Shown here piece after piece: positions 51,070 through 63,520 of a DNA stretch of 64,000 bases; position 1 is the first letter of the stretch, and each line of letters begins with the position of its first letter. The notes beneath the pieces were generated by a model that saw nothing but the letters and a program-made list of their open reading frames with translations, was not told the origin of the DNA and searched no databases. The stretch is from Microbacterium sp. No. 7 (lineage in GTDB: Bacteria; Actinomycetota; Actinomycetes; Actinomycetales; Microbacteriaceae), in NCBI RefSeq assembly GCF_001314225.1, contig NZ_CP012697.1, positions 2,728,001-2,792,000 of the forward strand, written 5' to 3'. Made by a program: the position numbers and the translations under genes.

Positions 51070-52911
51070 ATGTCCGATACCGCACTTCTTCACCCCGACG
51101 GGCTGCGCGATGCGCGCACCGCCGACGAGATCGCCACGGACTGGCTCGGTCGCTTCGAGGGCGCCCTGCGCGCACGCGACGTGCCGGCCGCGGCGTCGCT
51201 GTTCCAGCAGGCGTCGTTCTGGCGCGATCTCGTCTCTTTCACCTGGAACATCGTCACCGTCGAGAATCCCGACGGCGTCGCCGACCTGCTCGCCGAGAAC
51301 CTCGACCGCGTCGACCCGGCCGGGTTCGCCCTGGACGAGCCGGCCGGCCTCGCCGACGGCGTCGTGACCGCCTGGTTCGTGTTCCGCACGGCGCAGGGCG
51401 GCGGGCGCGGACTGCTGCGCCTGCGCGAGGAGGACGGGCAGTGGCGGGCGTGGACGCTGCTGACGACCCTGTACGAGCTCGCCGGGCACGAGGAGCCCCG
51501 CGGCGACCGTCGTCCGCTCGGCACCGAGCACGGCGCGAACCCCGACCGCGTCACGTGGGCGGAGCGGCGCGAGCGCGAGCAGGCCGAGCTCGGCACGACC
51601 GTGCAGCCCTACGTGCTGGTGATCGGCGGCGGCCAGGGCGGCATCGCGCTCGGTGCGCGGCTGCGCCAGCTGGGGGTCCCCGCCCTGGTCATCGACAAGC
51701 ACGATCGGCCGGGCGACCAGTGGCGCGGCCGGTACAAGTCGCTCGCGCTGCACGACCCCATCTGGTACGACCACCTGCCGTACCTGAAGTTCCCGGACAA
51801 CTGGCCCGTCTTCGCGCCCAAGGACAAGATCGCCGACTGGCTGGAGTTCTACACGCGCGTCATGGAGGTGCCGTACTGGTCGCGCACGGAGGCGGCCAGC
51901 GCGTCGTACGACGCCGACGCGAAGGAGTGGACGGTCGAGGTGACGCGCGACGGCGAGCCGCTCGTGCTGCACCCGAGGCAGCTCGTCTTCGCCACCGGGA
52001 TGTCGGGCAAGCCGAACCTGCCGCAGTACCCCGGTCAGGACGTCTTCCGCGGCGAGCAGCACCACTCGAGCGCGCATCCGGGCCCCGACGCGTACCGCGG
52101 CAAGCGCGTCGTCGTGATCGGCTCGAACAACAGCGCGTTCGACATCTCCGGCGCGCTGTGGGAGGCCGGCGCCGACGTCACGATGGTGCAGCGGTCGTCC
52201 ACCCACATCGTCAAGAGCGCGACGCTCATGGACATCGGGCTCGGCGACCTGTACTCCGAGCGGGCGCTCGAGGCCGGCATGACGACGGAGAAGGCCGATC
52301 TCGTCTTCGCGTCGCTCCCCTACCGCATCATGCACGAGTTCCAGATCCCGCTGTACCAGCGGATGGCCGAACGCGACAGGGACTTCTACGACCGGCTGGA
52401 GAGGGCCGGGTTCTGGCACGACTGGGGCGCGGACGGATCCGGGCTGTTCATGAAGTACCTGCGGCGCGGCTCCGGCTACTACATCGACGTGGGTGCGGCC
52501 GAGCTCGTCGCCGACGGCGAGGTCCGGCTCGCGCACGGGCAGGTCGACCACCTCACCGAGGATGCCGTCGTGCTGGAGGACGGCACCGAGCTGCCCGCGG
52601 ATCTCGTCGTCTATGCGACCGGATACGGGTCGATGAACGGCTGGGTGGCCGACATCGTGTCGCCCGAGGTGGCCGACGCGGTCGGCAAGGTGTGGGGCCT
52701 CGGGTCCGACACGCCGAAGGATCCCGGCCCGTGGGAGGGCGAGCAGCGCAACATGTGGAAGCCGACGCGGCAGGAGGGTCTGTGGTTCCACGGCGGCAAC
52801 CTGCACCAGTCGCGCCACTACTCCCTGTATCTGGCGCTGCAGCTCAAGGCGCGGTACGAGGATCTCCCGACGCCCGTCTACCGCCTCGCCGACGTGCACC
52901 ACACGCGCTGA
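51070..52911 (+). CDS. Flavin-dependent monooxygenase with NTF2-like N-terminus
   Basis: 613-aa protein. Residues ~1-150 look like an NTF2/SnoaL-like domain (DWLGRFEGALRARDVPAAAS, TTLYELAGHEE). The rest is a class B flavin monooxygenase: FAD site VLVIGGGQGGIALGARLRQL, NADPH site VVVIGSNNSAFDISGALWEA, and FRGEQHHSSAHP, which fits the FxGxxxHxxx pattern with His rather than Trp at the end. ATG is preceded by AAGGAGG. Substrate unknown. A hairpin terminator follows. Confidence 0.88.
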   Translation: MSDTALLHPDGLRDARTADEIATDWLGRFEGALRARDVPAAASLFQQASFWRDLVSFTWNIVTVENPDGVADLLAENLDRVDPAGFALDEPAGLADGVVTAWFVFRTAQGGGRGLLRLREEDGQWRAWTLLTTLYELAGHEEPRGDRRPLGTEHGANPDRVTWAERREREQAELGTTVQPYVLVIGGGQGGIALGARLRQLGVPALVIDKHDRPGDQWRGRYKSLALHDPIWYDHLPYLKFPDNWPVFAPKDKIADWLEFYTRVMEVPYWSRTEAASASYDADAKEWTVEVTRDGEPLVLHPRQLVFATGMSGKPNLPQYPGQDVFRGEQHHSSAHPGPDAYRGKRVVVIGSNNSAFDISGALWEAGADVTMVQRSSTHIVKSATLMDIGLGDLYSERALEAGMTTEKADLVFASLPYRIMHEFQIPLYQRMAERDRDFYDRLERAGFWHDWGADGSGLFMKYLRRGSGYYIDVGAAELVADGEVRLAHGQVDHLTEDAVVLEDGTELPADLVVYATGYGSMNGWVADIVSPEVADAVGKVWGLGSDTPKDPGPWEGEQRNMWKPTRQEGLWFHGGNLHQSRHYSLYLALQLKARYEDLPTPVYRLADVHHTR

Positions 52912-52930
52912 CACGCACGGCCCGCACGCC

Positions 52931-52983
52931 GGAGAGCCCCGACGCCTCGACCCTCGACCCCCGGGGCGGCGTCGGGGCTCTCC
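52931..52983. terminator. Bidirectional terminator, monooxygenase / dipeptidase
   Basis: 16-bp perfect arms (52931-52946 and 52968-52983) with a 21-base loop, in the gap between two convergent genes. Confidence 0.75.
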
Positions 52984-53007
52984 CTGTGCGCTGCGCGCCG
53001 GGACGTG

Positions 53008-54402
53008 TCAGACGGTACGGGCGTTGAGCCGCGCGAGCAGCAGCGCCTCCGAGACGAGGGCGTTGCGGAAGGTGTCGAGGTGCAGCGACTCGTTGGGGCT
53101 GTGCGCGCGTGCGTGCGGGTCCTCGACGCCGGTCACGAGGATCTGGGCGCCCGGGAACTCGCGCACGAGGTCGGCGATGAACGGGATCGATCCCCCCACG
53201 CCGATGTCGACGGGCGCGACGCCGTAGCCGTCGGCGAGCGCGGTGCGCGCCTCGGCGACGGCCCAGCCGCTCGTGTCGACGAGGAACGCGTCGCCGAGAT
53301 CGACGTCGTGGAAGCGCAGCCGCGCGCCGAACGGCGCGTGCGCGCGAAGGTGCGCCTCGATCGCCGCGTAGGCGTCCTCGGCGGGCTGGCCCGGCGCGAC
53401 GCGCGCGCTGATCACGACCGAGACCTCGGGGGTGAGCGTGTTGGAGGCGTTGCGCACGCTCGGCGCGTCGATGCCCGTGACCGTGATCGCGGGCTTGTTC
53501 CAGATGCGGCCGAGGATCGTGCCGCGACCGATCGGCGACACGCCGTCGGGCAGCCCCGCCTCGTCGCGCAGCGTCGCCTCCGAGTAGTCGGGCGTGTCGG
53601 CGTCGCGCGCGCGCAGCCCCTCCACGGCGACCGCGCCGTCGTCGTCCCACAGCGTCGCGAGCAGCTTCGTCGTCGCCATCATCGCGTCGGGCACGGCGCC
53701 GCCGAACATCCCCGAGTGCGAGGCGTGGTCGAGCGTCGTGACCGTCATCGTGAAGCGCGCGTTGCCGCGGAGCGACACCGTGAGGCCGGGTGTCTCGGCA
53801 TCCCAGTTGCCCGAGTCGGCGACGACGATGACGTCGGCGCGCAGCGCGTCGGCGTTCTCGCCGAGGAACCTGGCGAACGAGCCCGATCCGGCCTCCTCCT
53901 CCCCCTCGATGAAGAGGTTGACGCCGAGGGCGAGGTCGTCGCCGAACACCTCGGCGAGCGCGCGCAGCGCACCGACGTGCGCCATGACACCGGCCTTGTC
54001 GTCGGCCGCGCCGCGGCCGTAGAGGCGGCCGCCGCGCACGGTCGGCTCCCAGGGCGCGGTCTGCCACAGCGTCTCGTCGCCCGCGGGCTGCACGTCGTGG
54101 TGGGCGTAGAGCAGGATCGTCGGGCGGCCGTCCCGCGCGGCGCGGGTGGCGAGCACCGCCGGCATCCCCTGCTCTCCCGTCGCCGGGTTCTCGGCGGTCC
54201 TCACCTCGACGCGGTCGAACAGGCCGAGCCCGTCCAGCAGCGCCCGCACGGCCTCGGCCGAGCGCTCGACCTCGGCACGGTCGAAGCCCGGAAAGGCGAC
54301 GGAGGGGATGCGCACGAGTCCGCCGAGATCGGCGAGGGCCGCGGGAACCGCGAGGTGGGCCGCGTCGCGAACGTCGTCGAGCCGGGACAGGTCAGAGGTC
54401 AT
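53008..54402 (-). CDS. M20-family dipeptidase
   Basis: 464-aa zinc metallopeptidase. Ligand motifs: LLYAHHDVQPAG, GRGAADDKAGVMA, FIEGEEEAGSGSF, VVADSGNWD and the C-terminal DPHARAHSPNESLHL. The lid domain lies in the middle. Such enzymes cleave dipeptides or related amides; substrate cannot be told. I start at ATG 54402; a longer in-frame extension would run over the divergent DUF3043 gene. Confidence 0.9.
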   Translation of the reverse strand: MTSDLSRLDDVRDAAHLAVPAALADLGGLVRIPSVAFPGFDRAEVERSAEAVRALLDGLGLFDRVEVRTAENPATGEQGMPAVLATRAARDGRPTILLYAHHDVQPAGDETLWQTAPWEPTVRGGRLYGRGAADDKAGVMAHVGALRALAEVFGDDLALGVNLFIEGEEEAGSGSFARFLGENADALRADVIVVADSGNWDAETPGLTVSLRGNARFTMTVTTLDHASHSGMFGGAVPDAMMATTKLLATLWDDDGAVAVEGLRARDADTPDYSEATLRDEAGLPDGVSPIGRGTILGRIWNKPAITVTGIDAPSVRNASNTLTPEVSVVISARVAPGQPAEDAYAAIEAHLRAHAPFGARLRFHDVDLGDAFLVDTSGWAVAEARTALADGYGVAPVDIGVGGSIPFIADLVREFPGAQILVTGVEDPHARAHSPNESLHLDTFRNALVSEALLLARLNARTV

Positions 54403-54451
54403 GCGGGTAATCTTAGGAGAACCGCTGCCGTCGACCCGAGGTGATTCTCCC

Positions 54452-55018
54452 GTGGCCAAGACCCCTTCCGCATCCGCGCCCGATGCCGCGCCCGACACTC
54501 CTGCCGGTCCCGGCAAGAACCGGCCGACGCCGACGCGTGCCGAGCGCGAGGCGGCACGGAAGCGCCCGCTCGTGCCCGACACGAAGGAGGCGAAGAAGCA
54601 GGCGCGGCAGGATCTGGCGGCCGCGCGCGATCGCGCGCGCATCGGCATGGCCAACGGCGAGGAGAAGTACCTGCCGGTGCGCGACCGCGGGCCGCAGCGC
54701 CGGTTCGTGCGCGACTACGTGGATGCCGGCTGGCATCCCGGCGAGGTCCTCATGCCGCTCATGGTCATCGCGATCGTGCTGGGCCTCGTCCCCAACCAGG
54801 CCATCGCCTACTACGGTTTCGTCGGCCTGTGGATCTGGGTGCTGATCTCGATCGGCGGCATGATCATCACGAGCCGCTCGATCAAGAAGGCCGCGAAGGC
54901 CAAGTGGGGCGATCGCATGGAGAAGGGCCTCGGCTGGTACGGGGCGATGCGCACCGTGCAGATGCGGTTCATGCGCCTGCCGAAGCCGCAGGTCAAGCGC
55001 GGCCAGCGGCCCTCCTGA
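54452..55018 (+). CDS. DUF3043 membrane protein
   Basis: 188-aa actinobacterial protein: charged N-terminal region with TPTRAEREAARKRPLVPDTK, then RFVRDYVDAGWHPGEVLMPL, two hydrophobic segments (residues ~105-150) and a basic tail. Function unknown. GTG start at 54452 with GAGGTGA about six bases upstream. Divergent from the dipeptidase. Confidence 0.85.
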   Translation: MAKTPSASAPDAAPDTPAGPGKNRPTPTRAEREAARKRPLVPDTKEAKKQARQDLAAARDRARIGMANGEEKYLPVRDRGPQRRFVRDYVDAGWHPGEVLMPLMVIAIVLGLVPNQAIAYYGFVGLWIWVLISIGGMIITSRSIKKAAKAKWGDRMEKGLGWYGAMRTVQMRFMRLPKPQVKRGQRPS

Positions 55019-55063
55019 CCAGCACCCTCCCGACCAGCGCCCGGGCCGGTCGGGAGCCGCCCG

Positions 55064-56086
55064 CTACGCGCCGCGCAGCTCCCTGTTGATCTGACGCGCC
55101 CACAGCGGACCGCGGTAGATGAACGCCGTGTAGCCCTGGACGAGGGTCGCGCCGGCATCCAGCCGCGCGCGCACGTCGGCGCCGGTCTCGACGCCGCCCG
55201 CGGCGATGACGCAGAAGTCGTCGGGAACGGCCTGGCGCACGAGACGCAGCACCTCGAGGGACCGCTGCTTCAGCGGGGCGCCCGAGAGGCCGCCCGCGCC
55301 GATGCGCTCGACGGTCGTGGCGTCGGTCCGCAGGCCGTCTCGCGAGATCGTCGTGTTCGTCGCGATGAGGCCCGCGAGACCGACGTCGACGGCCAGCCGC
55401 GCGATCGCCGTGACCTCGTCGTCGTCGAGGTCGGGGGCGATCTTGACGAGCAGCGGCGTGCGGCCGGCGGCGCCGCGCACCGCCTCGAGCAGCGGCCGCA
55501 GGGTCTCGACCGCCTGCAGGCCGCGCAGGCCGGGCGTGTTCGGCGACGAGACGTTCACGACGAGGTAGTCGGCGAGCGGCGCGACGAGCTTGGCGCTCGT
55601 GACGTAGTCGGAGACCGCGTGCTCGACGTCGACGATGCGGCTCTTGCCGATGTTGACGCCGATGACGGGGCGGCGCGCGCGACGGCGCAGCCGGTCGAGG
55701 CGGTGCGCGGCCGCCGCGGCGCCGCGGTTGTTGAAGCCCATGCGGTTGATGATCGCCCGGTCGGGGATGAGCCGGAACAGCCGCGGCCGCGGGTTGCCGT
55801 CCTGCGGCACGGCGGTGACGGTGCCGACCTCGACGTGCCCGAACCCGAGCGCGTACAGTCCGTTCACCGCGACGGCGTTCTTGTCGAAGCCCGCGGCCAC
55901 CCCGAACGGCGAGTCGAACACGAGCCCGAGCGCCTCGGTGCGCAGCGACGGGTCGGGCGCCGTGAACCGGCGCAGCACGGCCGAGACCGGGCGGCAGCCG
56001 AACGCGCGGATGACCGGCATGACCAGGTGGTGGGCACGCTCGGCGTCCATCGGAGCGAAGAACGTGCGGAAGATGAAGTCGTACAT
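55064..56086 (-). CDS. pyrD: Dihydroorotate dehydrogenase (quinone), class 2
   Basis: Oxidises dihydroorotate to orotate, passing electrons to membrane quinones. 340 aa from the ATG at 56084-56086; the N-terminal amphipathic helices (MYDFIFRTFFAPMDAERAHH) are the class 2 membrane contact. FMN/substrate motifs: GFDKNAVAVNGL, NRMGFNNRG, VNVSSPNTPGLRGLQ (catalytic Ser), KIAPDLDD and GGVETG. Confidence 0.94.
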   Translation of the reverse strand: MYDFIFRTFFAPMDAERAHHLVMPVIRAFGCRPVSAVLRRFTAPDPSLRTEALGLVFDSPFGVAAGFDKNAVAVNGLYALGFGHVEVGTVTAVPQDGNPRPRLFRLIPDRAIINRMGFNNRGAAAAAHRLDRLRRRARRPVIGVNIGKSRIVDVEHAVSDYVTSAKLVAPLADYLVVNVSSPNTPGLRGLQAVETLRPLLEAVRGAAGRTPLLVKIAPDLDDDEVTAIARLAVDVGLAGLIATNTTISRDGLRTDATTVERIGAGGLSGAPLKQRSLEVLRLVRQAVPDDFCVIAAGGVETGADVRARLDAGATLVQGYTAFIYRGPLWARQINRELRGA

Positions 56087-56109
56087 GCTCTCCTCGGGAG
56101 GGGGTCGCG

Positions 56110-56559
56110 TCAGGAATGGTCGCGGCGCAGCTGCGCGATGGCGGCCTCGAAGTCGTCGAGCGACTCGAACGCCTGGTACACGCTGGCGAAGCGGAGGTAG
56201 GCGATCTCGTCGAGCTCGCGCAGCGGGCCGAGGATCGCGAGGCCGATGTCGTTCGTGTCGATCTGCGACGATCCCGTCTGCCGCACCGACTCCTCGACCG
56301 CCTGCGCGAGCACCGCGAGGTCGGCCTCCGTCACGGGCCGCCCCTGGCACGCCTTGCGCACGCCCGACATCACCTTCTCACGGCTGAACGGCTCGACGAC
56401 GCCGGAGCGCTTGATGACGTTGAGGCTCGCGGTCTCGATCGTGGAGAACCGGCCGCCGCACTGCGGGCACTGCCGCCGCCGCCGGATGCTGAGCCCGTCG
56501 TCGCTGGTGCGCGAGTCGACGACACGGGAGTCGTTGTGGCGGCAGAACGGGCAGTGCAT
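56110..56559 (-). CDS. nrdR: Transcriptional repressor NrdR
   Basis: 149-aa repressor of ribonucleotide reductase genes. Zinc ribbon with Cys3, Cys6, Cys31 and Cys34 ([27 protein letters not shown]), then an ATP-cone (about 49-139) that senses ATP/dATP. The stop is 23 bases upstream of the pyrD start; hisD lies four bases ahead on the same strand. Confidence 0.95.
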   Translation of the reverse strand: MHCPFCRHNDSRVVDSRTSDDGLSIRRRRQCPQCGGRFSTIETASLNVIKRSGVVEPFSREKVMSGVRKACQGRPVTEADLAVLAQAVEESVRQTGSSQIDTNDIGLAILGPLRELDEIAYLRFASVYQAFESLDDFEAAIAQLRRDHS

Positions 56560-56563
56560 CGGG

Positions 56564-57865
56564 TCACCCCTCGAATCGGGCCGTCACGGCCTCGCCGTGT
56601 GCGGGCAGGGCCTCGGCCTGCGCGAGCGCGACGATGCCGTCGGCGACGGCGGAGAGCGCGGCACGATCGTAGACGATCACCTGCTGCGGGCGCAGGAACG
56701 TGGATGCCGACAGTCCCGCCGCGTAGCGCGCCTGCCCGCCCGTCGGGAGCACGTGGTTGCTCCCGGCGAGGTAGTCGCCGAGGCTCACGGGCGTGTAGGA
56801 GCCGACGAAGACGGCGCCCGCGTTCACGAAGTCGGCGGGCCGCGGGTCGGCGAGGTGCAGCTCGAGGTGCTCGGGCGCGTACGCGTTGCTGAAGGCCGTC
56901 GCCTGTGCGAGGTCGTCGACGAGCACGATCGCCGACTGCTCCCCCGCGAGGGCCGTCGCGATCCGCGCGGCGTGCCGCGTGCGCGGCGCGCGGGCCGCCA
57001 CCTCGGAGACGACGGCGTCGGCGAGCACCGCCGACGCGGTGACGAGCACGGCGGCCGCCTGCTCGTCGTGCTCGGCCTGGCTGATGAGGTCGGCCGCGAC
57101 GAGCGCGGGATCGGCGGTGTCGTCGGCGACGATGAGGATCTCGGTCGCGCCGGCCTCGGAGTCGGTGCCGACCTTGCCCGCGACGACGCGCTTGGCGAGG
57201 GCGACGAAGTTGTTGCCGGGGCCGCTGATGACGTCGACGGGGTCGAGGCCGAGGGCCGCGACGCCGTGGGCGTAGGCGCCGATCGCGCCGGCTCCGCCCA
57301 TCGCGTAGACCTCGGTGACGCCGAGCAGGGCGGCCGCGGCGAGGATGACGGGGTGCACGCGACCGTCGTGGTCGCGCTGCGGCGGCGAGGCGAGCGCGAC
57401 CTGGGTGACGCCGGCCACCTGGGCCGGCACGACGTTCATGACGACGCTCGACGGGTACACGGCCTTGCCGCCGGGGACGTAGACGCCGACGCGGCGCACG
57501 GGGCGCCAGTGCTGCTCGACGCGGGCGCCCGCGTCGAGCTCGGTGACGATCGGGGCGGGCACCTGCGCGCGCGAGGCCTCGCGCACGCGGCGGATCGCCT
57601 CGTCGAGGGCGGCCCGCACCGTGGGGTCGAGGGCGGCGAGCGCCTCGTCGAGGTGCTCCTGCGGCACGCGGACGGCGTGGCCCTCGACGCCGTCGAACCG
57701 CGCGGCCTGCTCGCGCAGCGCCTCTTCGCCGCGCGCGGCGACGTCGTCCACGATGCGCGCCGCGGTGTGCAGGGCCTCGTCGCGGGCGGCGTGCGCGCGC
57801 GGCACCGCGGCGAGGAGGTCGGTCACGGACAGCGCGCGGCCGCGCAGATCGATCGTGCGGAGCAT
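56564..57865 (-). CDS. hisD: Histidinol dehydrogenase
   Basis: Catalyses the last two oxidations of histidine synthesis. 433 aa from the ATG at 57863-57865 with GGAGG upstream; the frame runs on far upstream as a shadow of the next gene. Signatures: [54 protein letters not shown] and the zinc-site [12 protein letters not shown]. The rest of the his operon is not here. Confidence 0.95.
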   Translation of the reverse strand: MLRTIDLRGRALSVTDLLAAVPRAHAARDEALHTAARIVDDVAARGEEALREQAARFDGVEGHAVRVPQEHLDEALAALDPTVRAALDEAIRRVREASRAQVPAPIVTELDAGARVEQHWRPVRRVGVYVPGGKAVYPSSVVMNVVPAQVAGVTQVALASPPQRDHDGRVHPVILAAAALLGVTEVYAMGGAGAIGAYAHGVAALGLDPVDVISGPGNNFVALAKRVVAGKVGTDSEAGATEILIVADDTADPALVAADLISQAEHDEQAAAVLVTASAVLADAVVSEVAARAPRTRHAARIATALAGEQSAIVLVDDLAQATAFSNAYAPEHLELHLADPRPADFVNAGAVFVGSYTPVSLGDYLAGSNHVLPTGGQARYAAGLSASTFLRPQQVIVYDRAALSAVADGIVALAQAEALPAHGEAVTARFEG

Positions 57866-57918
57866 CCCTCCAGGGTACCGGGCCGAGCGCCGCGGCCGTG
57901 CGGCGCGACGGGCCGTGG

Positions 57919-59073
57919 TCAGCCGCGCACGACCCCCGAGACGTCGTGCAGATAGCCGGTGCGGCCGTCGTCGTGGCGCACGACGAAGTGGGTGCCGCGG
58001 TCTTCGAGCACGAGCGCCCACGCGGTCGGGCCGACGCGGAACAGCGGCACGCCGCCGTCGTCGACGACGTCGCGTTCGACGGGCACGAGCGCCCAGAACG
58101 GCTGCGCGGCCGCCGGGGGTGCGGGCGCCGGCGACGACGTCTCGGATGCCGCGGCCTGCGCACCGGGAGCGAACAGCGCGTCGGTCGCGACGACGGCGCC
58201 GGCGGGTGCGACGGCCGCGACGGGCGCCGGCCGCGGCGTGACGGGACGAGCCCCGCGAGCCGCGGGATGGGCGGGGACCTCGTCGCGGTGGCGGAAGTCC
58301 TCCCGGGCCACGGGGATGAGCGGCGCGAAGACGGTGAACGCGACGCCGCCGAGCATGAGCAGGGTCTCGACGAGCGGCACCCAGCCGAAGAAGAAGATCC
58401 CCGACGTCACGGCCGCGGCGATGCCGCCCCACAGCAGCGAGAACCAGACGAGGCTCGCGACCGAGAACGCGACCGACGCGAACTGATCGATGCCGAGCGA
58501 GCCGACACGGCGGATGCCGGTCGGCGAGAGCCGGCGCAGCACGATGAGCCCCGTCGCGGCGGTGGGCACGCCGATCGCGAGCACCCATTCGACGCTCGCG
58601 AGCCACACCGACGGCGCGGCGCCGAACCCGTACAGGGGGAAGAACGAGACGACGAACGCCAGCAGCCAGATGCCGATCAGCACGACCTCGCGCACCGAGA
58701 ACGGCCCCACGCCGTACTGCGGGGGCACGGCGCCGGGTTCGCCGGCGGGGGGACCGGCAGCCGTGCCGGACGCCGGAGCCGCGGCGGACGCGGCGGCGGG
58801 ATCTGACGCGGCAGCGGGATCTGACGCGGCAGCGGGATCTGACGCGGCAGCGGGATCTGACGCGGCAGCGGGGTCGGACACGGCGGCGGGGTCGGGCTGG
58901 GCGGCCGCGTCGCGCTCGACGGCCGGATCCGGCGCGCCGGCGGCGTCCGGGGTCCCGGCCGTCTCGAACGCCGCGGTCGCGTCGGGCGCTCCGGCGGAAT
59001 CGAGCGTCCCGGCGGGGTCGGGCGTCGCGGCGGGGTCGGCCGCGGCGGGGAGCTCGTTGTTGTCGTGCGTCAT
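57919..59073 (-). CDS. Membrane protein with repeat-built N-terminus
   Basis: 384-aa protein of unknown family. Residues 1-115 are low-complexity Ala/Pro/Asp with at least five SDPAAA hexapeptides, probably cytosolic and disordered. Four transmembrane segments follow (about 125-255, beginning VREVVLIGIWLLAFVVSFFP). The last ~55 residues form a compact domain (FWALVPVERDVVDDGG, THFVVRHDDGRTGYLHDVSG) that looks conserved. AAGGAAG precedes the ATG. It lies 22 bases after dnaE on the same strand, so may share its transcript. Confidence 0.75.
   Translation of the reverse strand: MTHDNNELPAAADPAATPDPAGTLDSAGAPDATAAFETAGTPDAAGAPDPAVERDAAAQPDPAAVSDPAAASDPAAASDPAAASDPAAASDPAAASAAAPASGTAAGPPAGEPGAVPPQYGVGPFSVREVVLIGIWLLAFVVSFFPLYGFGAAPSVWLASVEWVLAIGVPTAATGLIVLRRLSPTGIRRVGSLGIDQFASVAFSVASLVWFSLLWGGIAAAVTSGIFFFGWVPLVETLLMLGGVAFTVFAPLIPVAREDFRHRDEVPAHPAARGARPVTPRPAPVAAVAPAGAVVATDALFAPGAQAAASETSSPAPAPPAAAQPFWALVPVERDVVDDGGVPLFRVGPTAWALVLEDRGTHFVVRHDDGRTGYLHDVSGVVRG
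58799..58870. repeat. 18-bp perfect tandem repeat, coding
   Basis: Four identical consecutive copies of GGATCTGACGCGGCAGCG, each encoding one AAASDP-type hexapeptide of the membrane protein, with diverged copies on both sides. Perfect identity implies recent expansion; 18 bases keep the frame. Confidence 0.9.
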
Positions 59074-59095
59074 GTGCGTCTTCCTTCGCGTTCGC

Positions 59096-62614
<3,519 letters not shown>

Positions 62615-62680
62615 GCGTCGAGTCTACGTCGGCCCTCCGACACCGGCACGGAGACCCGCCCTCCCCGCCCTCGGTCCTCC

Positions 62681-62885
62681 ACACCCCCGCTGGTTGAACA
62701 GACACCCCCTGGTTGAGTAACAACCCCCGCTGGTCGAGTAGCAACCCCCGCTGGTTGAGTAGCCGCCGCAGGCGGCGTATCGAAACCCATCCCACGGACC
62801 GCTACACGGGTTTCGATACGCGCGCTGCGCGCGCTACTCAACCAGCGGGGGTTGCTACTCGACCAGCGGGGGTGTGGGGTCGACC
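62681..62885. repeat. Palindromic interspersed element, copy D, with reiterated ends
   Basis: Composite core at 62747-62849: left half CCCGCTGGTTGAGTA with hairpin GCCGCC-GCA-GGCGGC, spacer ATCCCACGGACCGCTACAC, right half with hairpin GCGCGC-TGC-GCGCGC. Left of it are three extra end motifs of the form ACCCCCGCTGGTYGA, and right of it one or two more in inverse orientation (CTCGACCAGCGGGGGT). It fills the 304-base gap between dnaE and the Nudix gene. Confidence 0.9.
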
Positions 62886-62918
62886 AGCAGTGCCCGACGC
62901 GGCTCTATCGTGGATGGC

Positions 62919-63392
62919 ATGGCCACACCCGAGTTCGTCCTGGCGCTGCGCGCGCACATCGGCAACGCGCCGCTCCCCCTCGTCGGCGTCACCGCCGTCG
63001 TGTTCCGCGACGAGAAGCTGCTGCTCGGCCGACGCGCCGACAACGGTTCGTGGCAGCCGGTGTCGGGGATCGTCGACCCCGGCGAGGAGCCCGCCGACGC
63101 GGCCGTGCGCGAGTGCCTGGAGGAGGCCGGCATCGTCGTGCGGGCGACCCGGCTGGCATCCGTCGCGCAGGTGCCGCGCGTGACGTACGCGAACGGCGAC
63201 CAGGTCGACTACCTCGATCTCGTGTTCCGCTGCGACTGGGTCTCGGGCGACCCGCACCCCGCCGACGGCGAGCTGACCGAGGTCGGCTGGTTCGCGCTCG
63301 GCGAGCTGGGCGAGGTCGACCAGGCCCACGTGCGCAAGATCGCCCTCGCGATCGCCGAGGACGACCCCGCCGCCTTCCGCGGCGGGCGCTGA
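62919..63392 (+). CDS. Nudix hydrolase
   Basis: 157-aa Nudix protein: VTAVVFRDEKLLLGRRADNG and a complete Nudix box GIVDPGEEPADAAV-RE-CLEEAGI (Gx5Ex7REUxEExGU). It hydrolyses a nucleoside diphosphate-linked compound; substrate unknown. The ATG at 62919 is chosen because the protein core starts there; an upstream in-frame start would fall in repeat sequence. Confidence 0.9.
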   Translation: MATPEFVLALRAHIGNAPLPLVGVTAVVFRDEKLLLGRRADNGSWQPVSGIVDPGEEPADAAVRECLEEAGIVVRATRLASVAQVPRVTYANGDQVDYLDLVFRCDWVSGDPHPADGELTEVGWFALGELGEVDQAHVRKIALAIAEDDPAAFRGGR

Positions 63393-63435
63393 CGCCGCTC
63401 CGCGCAGCGCCGCCGCCTGTTCCGCCTCACCGGCA

Positions 63436-63498
63436 CAGGAGAAATCATGGGGACAGGACGATCCGGCGGATATCGTCCTGTCCCCATGATTTCTCCTG
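63436..63498. terminator. 27-bp perfect inverted repeat
   Basis: Arms 63436-63462 and 63472-63498 are exactly complementary around a nine-base loop, between two convergent genes. Probably a bidirectional terminator, although it is unusually long and lacks a T-run. Confidence 0.7.
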
Positions 63499-63520
63499 CT
63501 CTCGCGCGGGGCGACGCGGC

